From positions 620,001 to 684,000 of the forward strand of contig CAWIDU010000001.1 of NCBI GenBank assembly GCA_963835055.1: 64,000 nt of DNA. The letters are read 5' to 3'. The DNA comes from CAWIDU01 sp963835055 (GTDB lineage: Bacteria; Patescibacteriota; Saccharimonadia; Saccharimonadales; UBA4665). Below the pieces are notes generated by a model. That model had not been told where the DNA came from. It saw nothing but the letters and a program-made list of their open reading frames with translations, and ran no database searches. This document shows positions 44,873-53,886 of the stretch, piece after piece (position 1 is the stretch's first letter; each line of letters begins with the position of its first letter). Position numbers and translations under genes: made by a program.

Positions 44873-44882
44873 ATTGCTATTG
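44873..44882. other. Candidate attR core (ATTGCTATTG)
   Basis: Identical to the 10 bases at 37019-37028. It includes the TAG stop of the minus-strand phzF gene (44877-44879). A circular form of the element would have AGCCA on the left and TGGCT on the right of this core, a short dyad. Confidence 0.45.
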
Positions 44883-45719
44883 CAACTCAATTTGCGTGTG
44901 TATAGAATCTTGAGCCTTGCCGCCAACCCACACTCGACTACCTTCAAATTTTCCAAAAATGTTGGACAACTGACCCATGGCTTCGCCTTGCTCAATTTTG
45001 TAAATGCCTTGCTCCGGTAAATAATCGTTGTTCTTTAGATAAGTCAGGAATGAGCCGTTGGCTGTGCCCGTGGCGGCATCTTCATCTATCCCCACTGCTG
45101 GGGCAAAGTCACGCACAGCGGCAAGAGAACCATGGTTATCTAACAGCACAAAGACATGTAAACCAGTAAAGCCACGCTCATTACCAAATTTGATGACTTT
45201 CTGTAAGTTCAGGCTGAGATTATTGAGTACGTCTTTGGAGGTAAGAGCAACCATTAAGTTTTGCTGTATGATCTGTGGTTTGTACTGTTTGTCTAGAATA
45301 TGCTCAGGAATCCCCAGTTCTTTAGAGACTAAGGCGGGGTCGAGATATGCACCAAGTTCTTGCTCGGGCTGTTCCATAAAGATAAGGCCTTCATCGTTGA
45401 TTGAGATATGTATTAAGCCAGCCTGGGTGTTTTGTGTATAAGCACCCGCTTTATGTAGTCCTTGAGTAAACATAAGGGACCATGTGGCAATAGTCGCATG
45501 ACCACATAAAGGTACTTCGACAGTGGGTGTAAAGAACCGTAAGCGATAGGTTGCTTGAGTGTCAGGCAGCACAAAAGCTGTTTCGGATGCACCTACGGCA
45601 TGGGCAACAAACTGCATTTGCTTATCGGATAGTTTTTCGGCATCCAAGACCACGCCGGCCTTATTCCCACCCACACCATTCGCAACAAATGCGTACACCT
45701 CATTGACTTCTACGTTCAT
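44877..45719 (-). CDS. PhzF-family isomerase/epimerase
   Basis: A 280-residue protein of the PhzF family, with two alpha/beta-barrel halves. Conserved elements are ASETAFVLP with the catalytic Glu (about 45), GHATIATW, and DEDAATGTANGSF in the second half. The family isomerises or epimerises a range of substrates, so the physiological reaction is unknown. The 3' end abuts the integrated element. Composition resembles the element more than the chromosomal core, so it may have been carried in earlier. Confidence 0.88.
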   Translation of the reverse strand: MNVEVNEVYAFVANGVGGNKAGVVLDAEKLSDKQMQFVAHAVGASETAFVLPDTQATYRLRFFTPTVEVPLCGHATIATWSLMFTQGLHKAGAYTQNTQAGLIHISINDEGLIFMEQPEQELGAYLDPALVSKELGIPEHILDKQYKPQIIQQNLMVALTSKDVLNNLSLNLQKVIKFGNERGFTGLHVFVLLDNHGSLAAVRDFAPAVGIDEDAATGTANGSFLTYLKNNDYLPEQGIYKIEQGEAMGQLSNIFGKFEGSRVWVGGKAQDSIHTQIELQ

Positions 45720-45738
45720 AGTCTAATGATACCAACAA

Positions 45739-45763
45739 AAAACTCCCCACTCCAGAGGAGTTT
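45739..45763 (-). terminator. Intrinsic terminator downstream of tRNA-Gln
   Basis: Minus-strand hairpin AAACTCC/GGAGTTT (arms 45757-45763 and 45740-45746) followed by a T-run (45742 down to 45737). It would end transcripts coming from the tRNA-Gln gene and insulate phzF. Confidence 0.65.
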
Positions 45764-45956
45764 AGTAATCGATACTGGAGGGCCACAAGGGGTTAGATCT
45801 GACCCAGAGTACGGTCACAGAACCCGGTCAGTAAGTTCTGTGTCCAGTCACTCTAGGGAACACGGACACCGAACCAATCACGAACAGATACAAGAAGATG
45901 ATTACAACATAAAGTGGCCGGTCAGGGAACGCGGTCTTCACCCCTGTTGTACAGTC

Positions 45957-46031
45957 TGGCTGGGGCGGAGGGATTCGAACCCCCGAATGCCAGGACCAAA
46001 ACCTGGTGCCTTACCACTTGGCCACGCCCCA
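45957..46031 (-). tRNA. tRNA-Gln (anticodon TTG), CCA encoded
   Basis: On the minus strand the 75-base sequence starts TGGGGCGTGGCC and ends CGCCCCAGCCA. The acceptor stem TGGGGCG/CGCCCCA is perfect, the anticodon arm CCAGG-TTTTGGT-CCTGG places TTG at 34-36 (reads CAA, Gln), and the T arm is CGGGGGTTCGAATCCCTCCG-like with a GTTCGAA loop. The 3' CCA is encoded. The 3' end faces the element-rich region on its left. Confidence 0.93.
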
Positions 46032-46160
46032 TTATCGAAATGTTAAATAACAGATTGAATTTTAGCGCAAACTGTTAATTCCGACAATGCTTACATCTGT
46101 AAACACCTGGACTTAACAGCGGTAATCTGCTAGAGTAAGTTGCAATTAGTACACTTCACG

Positions 46161-47090
46161 ATGGCTAAAAAACCGCTCGCCAACCCCGCCGACTATATAG
46201 TGCCGCTCAATATGAACGGCCTTGAGGGCCGTATGATGCGCGTGCCGGCTTCTGGCAGGCGGGACCGTGAGATTCTGTTAATTTACGGTCATCACGCCAT
46301 GCTAGAGCGTTTGTGGGGCCTAGTCGAGAATCTCAACGAGTATGGTGCCGTCACTATGCCCGATCTGCCTGGATTCGGCGGCATGGATAGTTTCTACGAA
46401 ATCCGAAAGAAGCCGACGATCGACCAATACGCCGATTATCTGGCGGCCTTCATCAAGTTGCGTTTCCGCCGAAAGCACATCACTATCGTGGGCATTTCAT
46501 ATGGCTTTGTGATTGTCACAAGAATGCTCCAAAAGTACCCCGAGCTTGTCAAAAAAGTTGATTTATTGATTAGTGTAGCTGGTTTTGCCCATAAAGATGA
46601 TTTTGTGTTTTCAGTCCCGCGACGCAAATTTTACCAATACGGCACACGACTTTTCACTACACCACCCCTACCCTTCCTTATTAGGTACATAGGGCTCAAC
46701 AGCTTTGTTATAAAGAACGTCTCCAGACAATTGCCAAACACCAAGAAGCGTTTTGTCGGTGCTTCATCTGAGTTAATGGATATTTATCTCGATTTTGATG
46801 TCAAATTGTGGCAGATAAATGATGTTCGGACTGACTGGTTAACACGTAGCGAATTTCTGAACCTCGATAATTGCACGGAACAGATTGATCTACCGGTTTA
46901 TCACGTCTATTCCAAAACTGATCACTATTTCAACAACGAAATTGTTAAGCAACACATGTTAGTAGTTTTTCGTCAGTATAAAAGTTATGCGATGAATAGT
47001 AAGGCTCATATGCCGAGCATCATAGCCGATAAAAAGGAAACAGCGGTTCTGATACCGCCTGCCCTGCGTCGGATTTTGGCCCAAAAGTAA
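46161..47090 (+). CDS. Alpha/beta-hydrolase fold protein
   Basis: A 309-residue predicted hydrolase. It has the oxyanion-side loop LIYGHHAMLERLWG, the DLPGFGGMD strand-loop, the nucleophile elbow GISYG (Ser of G-x-S-x-G at about residue 110), an Asp in VYSKTDHYF and a His in NSKAHMPS, so a complete Ser-Asp-His triad can be proposed. ATG 46161 is preferred over an upstream start. It precedes two GT4 genes by 18 bases and may be co-transcribed, suggesting lipid or envelope metabolism. Confidence 0.8.
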   Translation: MAKKPLANPADYIVPLNMNGLEGRMMRVPASGRRDREILLIYGHHAMLERLWGLVENLNEYGAVTMPDLPGFGGMDSFYEIRKKPTIDQYADYLAAFIKLRFRRKHITIVGISYGFVIVTRMLQKYPELVKKVDLLISVAGFAHKDDFVFSVPRRKFYQYGTRLFTTPPLPFLIRYIGLNSFVIKNVSRQLPNTKKRFVGASSELMDIYLDFDVKLWQINDVRTDWLTRSEFLNLDNCTEQIDLPVYHVYSKTDHYFNNEIVKQHMLVVFRQYKSYAMNSKAHMPSIIADKKETAVLIPPALRRILAQK

Positions 47091-47108
47091 GGTATACTTG
47101 GAGCTAAG

Positions 47109-48257
47109 ATGAAGATTGGGCTGGTCTGTCCATACAATATTGAGCGTAACAGCGGCGTTATGGCAGTAGTGCTGTCGCTACAAAGCGGTCTCCAGGCCAA
47201 AGGCCATACGGTTAAAGTTATTACGCCTCGGCCGCGCGGTTGGAAAAATGGTGACTTACCAGACGTCATCTTTATGGGTGTTTCGACTGACTTCCGCTCG
47301 CCGGCTCAGACGACCACACAGCTATCCAGCCGGCACGATGAAGAAGACATCGATGCTATCTTAGCCGCCGAGAAGTTCGATATTCTGCACTTCCATGAAC
47401 CGTGGGTGCCACTACTCAGCCGCCAGCTGTTGCAGCGTTCCAAGAGCGTCAATATCGCTACTTTTCACCAAAAAATACCGGAAACCATCATGACGCGTAC
47501 CTTGGTCAAGGTCGTCAACCCCTACTTCCGGTCAGTTATGAGCTATTTGCACGTCATGACGGCCGTCTCCGAAGCCGGCGCCGAATACGCCGCGGGTATC
47601 ACCGAGCAGCCGATCACCATTATCCCCAACGGCGTGGACGTCGCTAAATATCGACAAACTTCGCGGGTGGCGGCTGACCATAACGAGACAATCCTGTACG
47701 TTGGCCGGCTGGAAGGCCGCAAGGGCTTGAAATACCTATTCCAGGCCTATCAAATCCTCAGCCAAGACCGACCTAAGCTGCAGCTCCTGGTGGCTGGCGA
47801 CGGCGACTTACGCGAACGCCTGGAAATGATGGTTGACGACTTGAAGCTGCCGAACGTTAAATTCCTGGGTTACGTTAGCGAGGATTTGAAAGTCAAGCTG
47901 CTCAGCGAGGCTGACCTGTTCTGCTCGCCGGCGCTGTTCGGCGAGAGCTTCGGCATCGTCTTGCTGGAGGCCATGGCCAGCGGTACGGTGACGGTGGCTG
48001 GTAATAACTCAGGTTACAGCGAAGTGATGCAGGGTCTGGGCCAGCTGTCGATCGTTAATCCACGCGACAGCGAGGAATTCGCTCGCCGATTGGCCTTACT
48101 ACTCCAAGAGAAGCAGCTACGTAAACTATGGCAGCAGTGGGCTCATGACTACGTTGAGCAGTTCGATTACCCCAAAGTCGTGGATCGTTACGAAGAACTC
48201 TATGTCGAGGCAGTGAAACAATATGGCAAAACCGCCGGCCGCCGACGCCAAGCTTAA
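47109..48257 (+). CDS. GT4 glycosyltransferase (PimA/mannosyltransferase-like)
   Basis: A 382-residue GT-B enzyme. The start MKIGLVCPYNIERNSGVM is like PimA-type phosphatidylinositol mannosyltransferases, with GVxxVV-type HFHEPW and VIPNGVDVAKY. The donor-site motif E-x7-E is present in SPALFGESFGIVLLEAMASG. The last 35 bases overlap the next GT4 gene. A glycolipid role is inferred from family and from the paired GT4 neighbour. Confidence 0.88.
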   Translation: MKIGLVCPYNIERNSGVMAVVLSLQSGLQAKGHTVKVITPRPRGWKNGDLPDVIFMGVSTDFRSPAQTTTQLSSRHDEEDIDAILAAEKFDILHFHEPWVPLLSRQLLQRSKSVNIATFHQKIPETIMTRTLVKVVNPYFRSVMSYLHVMTAVSEAGAEYAAGITEQPITIIPNGVDVAKYRQTSRVAADHNETILYVGRLEGRKGLKYLFQAYQILSQDRPKLQLLVAGDGDLRERLEMMVDDLKLPNVKFLGYVSEDLKVKLLSEADLFCSPALFGESFGIVLLEAMASGTVTVAGNNSGYSEVMQGLGQLSIVNPRDSEEFARRLALLLQEKQLRKLWQQWAHDYVEQFDYPKVVDRYEELYVEAVKQYGKTAGRRRQA

Positions 48258-49386
48258 AATCGGCTTGGTTCTGGATACCTCGCTTGACCCGCCGGACGGC
48301 GTTCAGCAATATGTGATTGGTATCGGTGAATGGCTGCGCTCCCAGGGACATGACGTTCATTATCTAGTAGGACAGACCGCCCGGCGCGATCTGCCGAATA
48401 TTCATAGCTTGAGCCGCAATGTTGCTGTGGTGTTCAACGGCAATAGAACAACTATTCCCTTGCCTACCAGCCGTCGCCGGCTGCGGCGTTTTATCCGAGA
48501 ACAACACTTCGACGTGCTGCACGTCCAGACGCCGCACCATCCCTTGATGTCCCAGCGGCTGATACTGGCCGCTAGCCCCCAGACGGCCGTGATCGGTACT
48601 TTTCACATCCTGCCCGAAGCCTGGCCCTCACGCGTCGGCAATCGCTTGTTAGCTATCTGCTTGCGGCCTTCATTGAAACGCTTCGACCGCTTATTGGCCG
48701 TTTCGCCGGCGGCTGCGGCCTTCGCTCAGAGCTCATTCGGAATGAAAGCCGACGTTTCTCCAAACGTTGTTAATTATCAACTGTTTCATAAAGCTAAGCC
48801 TTTGAAGCTATATGACGATGGAGTACCGACTATTTTGTTTTTGGGCCGTTTGGTGCCGCGCAAAGGCTGCCAACTCCTCTTGGAAGCCGTGGCGGACTTG
48901 GTGCAGCTGCCGGAGGTGCCGAAGTTTCGGGTAGTAATATGCGGTGGCGGACCGCTGGAAGCCAATTTGAAGAAATATATCCGGGAACACGCCCTTGAAA
49001 ATATCGTCACCCTAGCCGGCTTCATCCCAGAGGCCGACAAGCCACGTTATTACGCATCGGCTGATATCGCCGTGTTTCCCAGTCGTGGCGGTGAAAGCTT
49101 CGGTATTGTGCTGATTGAAGCCATGGCCAGCGGCCGAGCCGCGGTTCTGGCTGGCGACAATCCGGGCTACCGCTCAGTCATGGCACCGAAGGCAGAGTTG
49201 CTGTTCGACCCTCTGGATGCCACCGAACTTGCTAGTAAATTACGTCTGTACTTAACCAAGCCGGGGGAGCGTCGCGCCGCCGCTGCTTGGGGTGGAGCTC
49301 ACGCCAAGAAATTCGATGTTGATACCGTCGGACGCGAGGTGTTGACTATTTATCGACAAGCATTGCGAAAAAGGCGCCATCAATAG
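48223..49386 (+). CDS. GT4 glycosyltransferase
   Basis: A 387-residue GT-B enzyme sharing the layout of its upstream neighbour: LKIGLVLDTSLDPPDGVQQYV at the start, VLHVQTPHHPLMS, the VILFLGRLVPRKG-type Rossmann start and SRGGESFGIVLIEAMASG with the donor-binding E-x7-E. It overlaps the neighbour by 35 bases in another frame and is followed after 11 bases by the AI-2E family gene. Probably acts in the same glycan pathway. Confidence 0.88.
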   Translation: MAKPPAADAKLKIGLVLDTSLDPPDGVQQYVIGIGEWLRSQGHDVHYLVGQTARRDLPNIHSLSRNVAVVFNGNRTTIPLPTSRRRLRRFIREQHFDVLHVQTPHHPLMSQRLILAASPQTAVIGTFHILPEAWPSRVGNRLLAICLRPSLKRFDRLLAVSPAAAAFAQSSFGMKADVSPNVVNYQLFHKAKPLKLYDDGVPTILFLGRLVPRKGCQLLLEAVADLVQLPEVPKFRVVICGGGPLEANLKKYIREHALENIVTLAGFIPEADKPRYYASADIAVFPSRGGESFGIVLIEAMASGRAAVLAGDNPGYRSVMAPKAELLFDPLDATELASKLRLYLTKPGERRAAAAWGGAHAKKFDVDTVGREVLTIYRQALRKRRHQ

Positions 49387-49397
49387 ATAATAGGGCT

Positions 49398-50528
49398 ATG
49401 TTTCACTTCCGCCGTGGCGATGAGCCCTCCGAAGTATCACTGACTATTACGACGCCGACTTTTATTCGGTTGGCTATCATGGTGGCGGTGACGGTTATCC
49501 TGGTATCTTCCCTGCACCGTGTGGGTCACGCTCTGCTACTGATTTTCATGGCCTTTTTTCTGGCACTGGCGCTTAACGCACCAGTCAACTGGTTGGGCCA
49601 ACGCTTGCCCGGCAAGCGCCGCGGCAGCCGCTCGCTGGCGACAACCTTGTCTTTCTTGGTAGTGATAATCCTACTCGGCGCTTTTCTGGCTAGCATTGTG
49701 CCACCCTTGGTACGGCAGACCGACAACTTGATTAAAGCTACGCCGCACCTGGTCAGTGACTTACGGAGTCAGAACAGTGCCATTGGTCACCTGATTCGTC
49801 GCTATCATTTGCAGAATGAAATCAGCACCGTTTCGCACCAGCTGTCGCTACGCCTGCAAGATGTCGGCGGCACGGCCTTCACCACCTTGCGACATGTTGG
49901 TAGCAGTATTTTCTCGCTAGTAACTGTTTTGGTACTGACCTTTATGATGTTGGTCGAGGGGCCGCGCTGGGTGGGTTTTGCCAGGGAAGTTATTCCTGAT
50001 CGGCGACATGATCTAGCCGATCATTTGACCCAGGATATGTACAAAGTGATAAAAGGCTTCGTTAATGGTCAGGTATTGCTGGCAGCGCTGGCAGCGCTGT
50101 TGATAACGCCGGCCGTATTACTGCTGCATATCAGCTATCCAGCGGCCTTAATAGTCGTGATTTTCGTCTGCGGCTTGATACCAATGATTGGTCACACGAT
50201 TGGCGCCATCATTGTGACTATCGTGGCGCTGTTTCATTCCACCTCAGCCGCCATTATTATCCTGGCCTATTACCTCTTATATCAACAGATCGAGAACTAC
50301 CTTATTCAGCCACGTGTCCAGGCTAATACCACCAATATGTCGCCGCTGCTAGTTTTCATGTCAATCGTCATCGGCGTTAGTTTTGGCGGGCTATTCGGAG
50401 GTCTAGTCGCAATTCCGGTCGCCGGTTGCCTACGTATTTTGGTACTGGAATATTTGCGCAGCCGTAAAATCATCGACACACCGGAATTCAAAAAAGTCAC
50501 AACCCCGGCTACAGCCAATACCAAATAA
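49398..50528 (+). CDS. AI-2E family transporter-like membrane protein
   Basis: A 376-residue membrane protein with about seven helices. The family pattern is FLALALNAPVNWLGQRL in the first part, FVNGQVLLAALAALLITPA in the centre and YLLYQQIENYLIQPRVQ near the end. The family includes TqsA, Na+/H+ antiporters and undefined exporters, so no substrate can be given. Its last 20 bases overlap the 3' end of cysS tail to tail. Confidence 0.88.
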   Translation: MFHFRRGDEPSEVSLTITTPTFIRLAIMVAVTVILVSSLHRVGHALLLIFMAFFLALALNAPVNWLGQRLPGKRRGSRSLATTLSFLVVIILLGAFLASIVPPLVRQTDNLIKATPHLVSDLRSQNSAIGHLIRRYHLQNEISTVSHQLSLRLQDVGGTAFTTLRHVGSSIFSLVTVLVLTFMMLVEGPRWVGFAREVIPDRRHDLADHLTQDMYKVIKGFVNGQVLLAALAALLITPAVLLLHISYPAALIVVIFVCGLIPMIGHTIGAIIVTIVALFHSTSAAIIILAYYLLYQQIENYLIQPRVQANTTNMSPLLVFMSIVIGVSFGGLFGGLVAIPVAGCLRILVLEYLRSRKIIDTPEFKKVTTPATANTK

Positions 50529-51908
50529 CGCCGTGAGTGGCGTCTTGGACGCCAATGCCCTGCTTCATTAATTGATCACGTAGCTCATCTGAGCGAGCCC
50601 AGTCTTGCCTGGCACGGGCCGCTTCGCGCTCCCCTAGAAGCGCTTTTTGGTTTTCAGATATATCTTCGACACCTGACAAGTTGAGCCCCAGTAAATCGTC
50701 AATACCTTTCAGCATAAGCGTGAAGTGGTCAACCATATCAACCTCAATATGCACGGTTTGCAACTGGGTGCTGATCCGGCTCAGGAACGCTAGAGCTTGC
50801 GGCGTATCCAGATCATCGGCTAGGTAGCCTAGCAGCTCACTAGGTATGTCTTCCAACGCAAAAGTGCCGCTGTCGTGGGTCACTGAGCGCGGTTGCCAGC
50901 GCAGAGCTGCCATAGCCCGTAAATCACGCAAGCGGTTCTGGGCGGCCTCCAGACTATCCCAGCTGAAGTGAGCCTGGCTGCGATAATGCGATTCTAGGAT
51001 ATGCAGTCGTAGCACCTCGGGCGAGTAGCCTTTCTCGATTACATCTTGCAGGCGGATACCGTTACCTAGACTTTTGGAAATTTTCCGATCATCGATCATC
51101 ACATGATTACTATGTAGCCAGTAGTTGGCGAAGGGTTGGCCGGTGGCAGCCTCGCTCTGGGCAATTTCATTGGTATGATGCACCGGTATGTGGTCAATGC
51201 CGCCAGTATGGATGTCGAGCGTTGGGCCGAGATACTTCAGACCCATCGCCGAACATTCGATATGCCAGCCCGGGAAGCCTTTGCCCCATGGGCTATCCCA
51301 TTCCATGTCACGTTGCTGGTCAGTCGGCGAGAACTTCCAGAGGGCGAAGTCGCTGAACTGGTGTTTCTGAGGGTTTTGGCTGATCCGGGCATTTTGTTGC
51401 TCATCGAGATCTAGTTGAGCGAAATCAGCGTAACGAGGAAACTTGCTAGTGTCGTAATAGATGCCATCATCGATTTTATAGGTAAAACCTTTGTCTTCGA
51501 GGACTTTGATAAGCTCAATTTGCTCGGCAATGTGGTCGGTCGCTTTGACTATATGGTCAGGCCGAAGCATATTCAGCTGCTTCATGCCGCTTACGAAGTC
51601 CTGGGTATAGAATTCAGCGATCTCCCAAGCTGTTTTGCCCTCGCGCTGAGCACTTTTCTCAGCTTATCCTCACCTTCGTCGGCGTCGCTAACCAGGTGCC
51701 CAACGTCAGTTATATTCATGACCCAATCCGGCTCCAGCTGGCTGGCCTTAAGGGTGCGCACCAATAAATCCATGCGCACGTAGTTGAACCAGTGGCCAAC
51801 ATGCGAGTAATCGTAAACTGTTGGGCCGCAGGTGTAGACCGTTACGGCCGGTGGTTTTTGAGGCTTTACTTCCTCTACTTTTCTAGTCAAGGTGTTGTAG
51901 AGCTTCAT
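50509..51908 (-). pseudogene. cysS: Cysteinyl-tRNA synthetase, one frameshift
   Basis: Class I synthetase charging tRNA-Cys. The N-terminal piece has TCGPTVYDYSHVGHWFNYVRMD with the HIGH motif; the larger piece has the zinc site WHIECSAMG and GGIDHIPVHHTNEIAQSEA, and KISKSLGN. The frame breaks near 51660. Adding one base there (minus-strand CTG-AGA to CTG-GAG-A) restores DKLEKSAQREGKTAWEIAEF and joins the two parts into about 466 residues, the normal length. Because the enzyme is essential and no second copy is visible, a consensus error is the simplest reading. Overlaps the DHH gene start by 4 bases. Confidence 0.9.
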
Positions 51909-52927
51909 GATGCGTCTCCTGGTAGCTTGACCAATAGGTCAGTCGCCAGCTTTAAACATTCGGTCTTTAATTCGTCGAAAGACCGCCCATCGGTGACCTT
52001 GAAGCCGCTAGCCAGTTTGTGGCCGCCGCCGCCGAAATGTTCGGCTAGCTCGGCGGCTATAGCCGTGCCGCTGTTGCAGCGGATGGCACCGGTGATCTTG
52101 CCGTCGGCGTAGCACTTGAAAACAATGGCCGTTCGTACACCGGTGGTCTGCAGCATGTCGGCTTGAATCAGCGGTGCCGGGTTGTACAGCGGGCTAAATT
52201 CGTTAATCTCGGATTGCGGGATGGTGACATGGGCCAGCTGGCCATCGGCTGCGAACTCAGTGCGCTTGATCAGTTCGGCCTTGTAGCGGTAAATTTCCGG
52301 TGGCATTTTGCCGTATTCGCGGCGCTGCTCCTCGAGCTTTGGTCGATCGACGCCGTCATCTATGAAGTCCGCCAGCACGCGGTAAGTGTCGGCTGAGGCC
52401 AATTGGTTAGTCAAGCCCTGGGTGTCACCGAGGATTGAAGCCATCAGCGGCAGCTCGGCCTCTGGCGACAATTTCCAATCAAGCTGCTTGGCCAATTTGT
52501 AGATCAGCTCACCGGCTGAGGCTCGCTGGTGGTCATTAATTACAATTGTTGCAAATGGGATGGGGTTTTCGACGACTTCGTGATGATCGAGCACAATGCA
52601 AGGCCTGGTGGCCAGGCGATTGTTTAGTTTCAAATCTATCAATTTCTCTAATAGGGTCATGGTCGAAACGTCGACCAGGATGCTGGCGTCGAATTGCATC
52701 GGCATATCCTGACTGACCCGGTCCCAGCCGCTGAGGTAGCGAATGTAACCAGGCATATCGACGGCGCAATATAAAAAGGGTTCCTTGCCCATGTCGCCCA
52801 GAATGTGCTCCAGAGCCAGAGCGCTGCCCAGCGAATCGGCGTCGGGGTTGTCCGCCTGGACGATGACGATTTTTTGGGCACTCTGGATAATTTTGGCTAT
52901 TTGCTCAGCTTCGGCGTACATATTCAT
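51905..52927 (-). CDS. DHH-family phosphoesterase (NrnA-like)
   Basis: A 340-residue bifunctional oligoribonuclease/pAp-phosphatase-like protein. The DHH domain has VIVQADNPDADSLGSALALEH (motif I), ILVDVS (motif II), and VLDHHEV (DHH). The DHHA1 domain ends with GGGGHKLASGFKV. It degrades short RNA oligonucleotides and possibly cyclic dinucleotide products. The first residue follows a TATTAT -10 box by two bases, so the messenger may be leaderless. It precedes cysS with a 4-base overlap. Confidence 0.9.
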   Translation of the reverse strand: MNMYAEAEQIAKIIQSAQKIVIVQADNPDADSLGSALALEHILGDMGKEPFLYCAVDMPGYIRYLSGWDRVSQDMPMQFDASILVDVSTMTLLEKLIDLKLNNRLATRPCIVLDHHEVVENPIPFATIVINDHQRASAGELIYKLAKQLDWKLSPEAELPLMASILGDTQGLTNQLASADTYRVLADFIDDGVDRPKLEEQRREYGKMPPEIYRYKAELIKRTEFAADGQLAHVTIPQSEINEFSPLYNPAPLIQADMLQTTGVRTAIVFKCYADGKITGAIRCNSGTAIAAELAEHFGGGGHKLASGFKVTDGRSFDELKTECLKLATDLLVKLPGDAS

Positions 52928-52957
52928 ATATAATACGGTATTCTTCGGCCGAAAGCG

Positions 52958-53563
52958 CTAGAAAGCCTGACGGCCCTCCAGAGCCCGGCCAAGCGTGATT
53001 TGGTCGGCGTACTCCAGGTCAACGCCGATCGGCAGGCCGCGGGCTAGTCGCGTGATCTTGACTTTGCGGCCGCCCAGCTGCTGTTGAATGTATAGAGCCG
53101 TTGATTCACCTTCAACGCTGGCGTTGGTGGCAAGGATGATTTCTTTGATCTTATCATCATCAACTCGCTGAACAAGCTCCTTGACGTGCAGCTGCTCCGG
53201 GCCGACGCCGTCAATTGGCGATACCAGGCCGCCTAGTACATGATAGGTACCATGGAATTGGCCGGTTTTTTCCAGTGCCACGACGTCGAAAGGTTCGGCC
53301 ACCACAGCAACCAATCGCTTGTCGCGTTGTGGGTCGGTGTACAGCCTGGACAGCTCTTCGCCGGCTGGCACCAGGGCGAAAGTTTTCCGGCAATAACCAA
53401 CGCCTTGGCCAAGGGCCTGCAGAGCGGCGGCCAAAGTTTGCGGCGTGTCGTTGGCTTGGCGTAACAAATAATAGGCGTAACGCTCGGCTGTGCGCGGTCC
53501 GACACCCGGCAAGAGGCCGAAGGCGTCAATCACATCCTGCAAAGCCGGCGGCAACAGGCTCAT
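52958..53563 (-). CDS. recR: Recombination mediator RecR, zinc motif lost
   Basis: A 201-residue RecR, which with RecO loads RecA at gaps. The helix-hairpin-helix (LLPGVGPRTAERYAYYLL) and Toprim domain (RLVAVVAEPFDVVALEKTGQF, then GGLVSPIDGVGPE) are intact. The four-Cys zinc finger normally between them is reduced to one Cys (GYCRKTF, residue 58); the others are replaced. It follows ybaB by 9 bases in the common dnaX-ybaB-recR neighbourhood, here interrupted by two genes. Confidence 0.93.
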   Translation of the reverse strand: MSLLPPALQDVIDAFGLLPGVGPRTAERYAYYLLRQANDTPQTLAAALQALGQGVGYCRKTFALVPAGEELSRLYTDPQRDKRLVAVVAEPFDVVALEKTGQFHGTYHVLGGLVSPIDGVGPEQLHVKELVQRVDDDKIKEIILATNASVEGESTALYIQQQLGGRKVKITRLARGLPIGVDLEYADQITLGRALEGRQAF

Positions 53564-53572
53564 AGACGGCGC

Positions 53573-53866
53573 TTACAGTCCCAGATTGCCTAAGGCGCCC
53601 ATCATGGGCTGCATTTTTTCGGCAGCCACGCGCTGGCTTTCCTGAATTGCTTCCTTGACGGCGTCTTCGATCCAGCGCTCCAGCTGGCTGATGTCGTCGA
53701 CGTCAACGGACTTCGGGTCAATGTGCACCTTCTTCAACTTCTGATCACCTGTTATCTCGACTTTCACAGCACCATCACCCGATTCTGCAGTGATGACCTG
53801 CTTTTGCAGCTCACTCTGAATCTTTTTAACACGCATCAACATTTTGGCTTGATCAAACCGGCTCAT
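53573..53866 (-). CDS. YbaB/EbfC nucleoid-associated protein
   Basis: A 97-residue dimeric DNA-binding protein: MSRFDQAKMLMRVKKIQSEL at the start, GDGAVKVEITGDQKLKKVHI in the beta sheet, and AVKEAIQESQRVAAEKMQ in the last helix. Preceded by AGGGGGA-like Shine-Dalgarno. Together with recR it forms a typical operon. Confidence 0.93.
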   Translation of the reverse strand: MSRFDQAKMLMRVKKIQSELQKQVITAESGDGAVKVEITGDQKLKKVHIDPKSVDVDDISQLERWIEDAVKEAIQESQRVAAEKMQPMMGALGNLGL

Positions 53867-53886
53867 AGGCTCCCCCTTAACTGTTC

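Larger units (their letters stand above)
37019..44882. mobile_element. Integrated element with serine recombinase, sigma factor and repeat helicase
   Basis: A unit of about 7.86 kb with six co-directional genes, bounded by ATTGCTATTG at 37019-37028 and 44873-44882. The composition is more AT-rich than the chromosome around it. It lacks capsid, conjugation and replication genes, so it is neither a complete phage nor an ICE. The right copy covers the stop codon of the phzF gene and preserves it, consistent with insertion at that gene's 3' end. The boundaries are inferred from a 10-bp repeat and gene content. Confidence 0.65.

Noticed and set aside
45957..46031. tRNA-Gln as the integration target of the element
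   Set aside because: The tRNA is intact, I find no duplicated 3' segment elsewhere in the window, and the integrase is a serine recombinase whose end lies more than 1 kb away at the phzF stop.
45726..46046. Plus-strand frame of 106 codons
   Set aside because: It runs through the terminator and antisense to the whole tRNA-Gln gene, so it is not a plausible gene.
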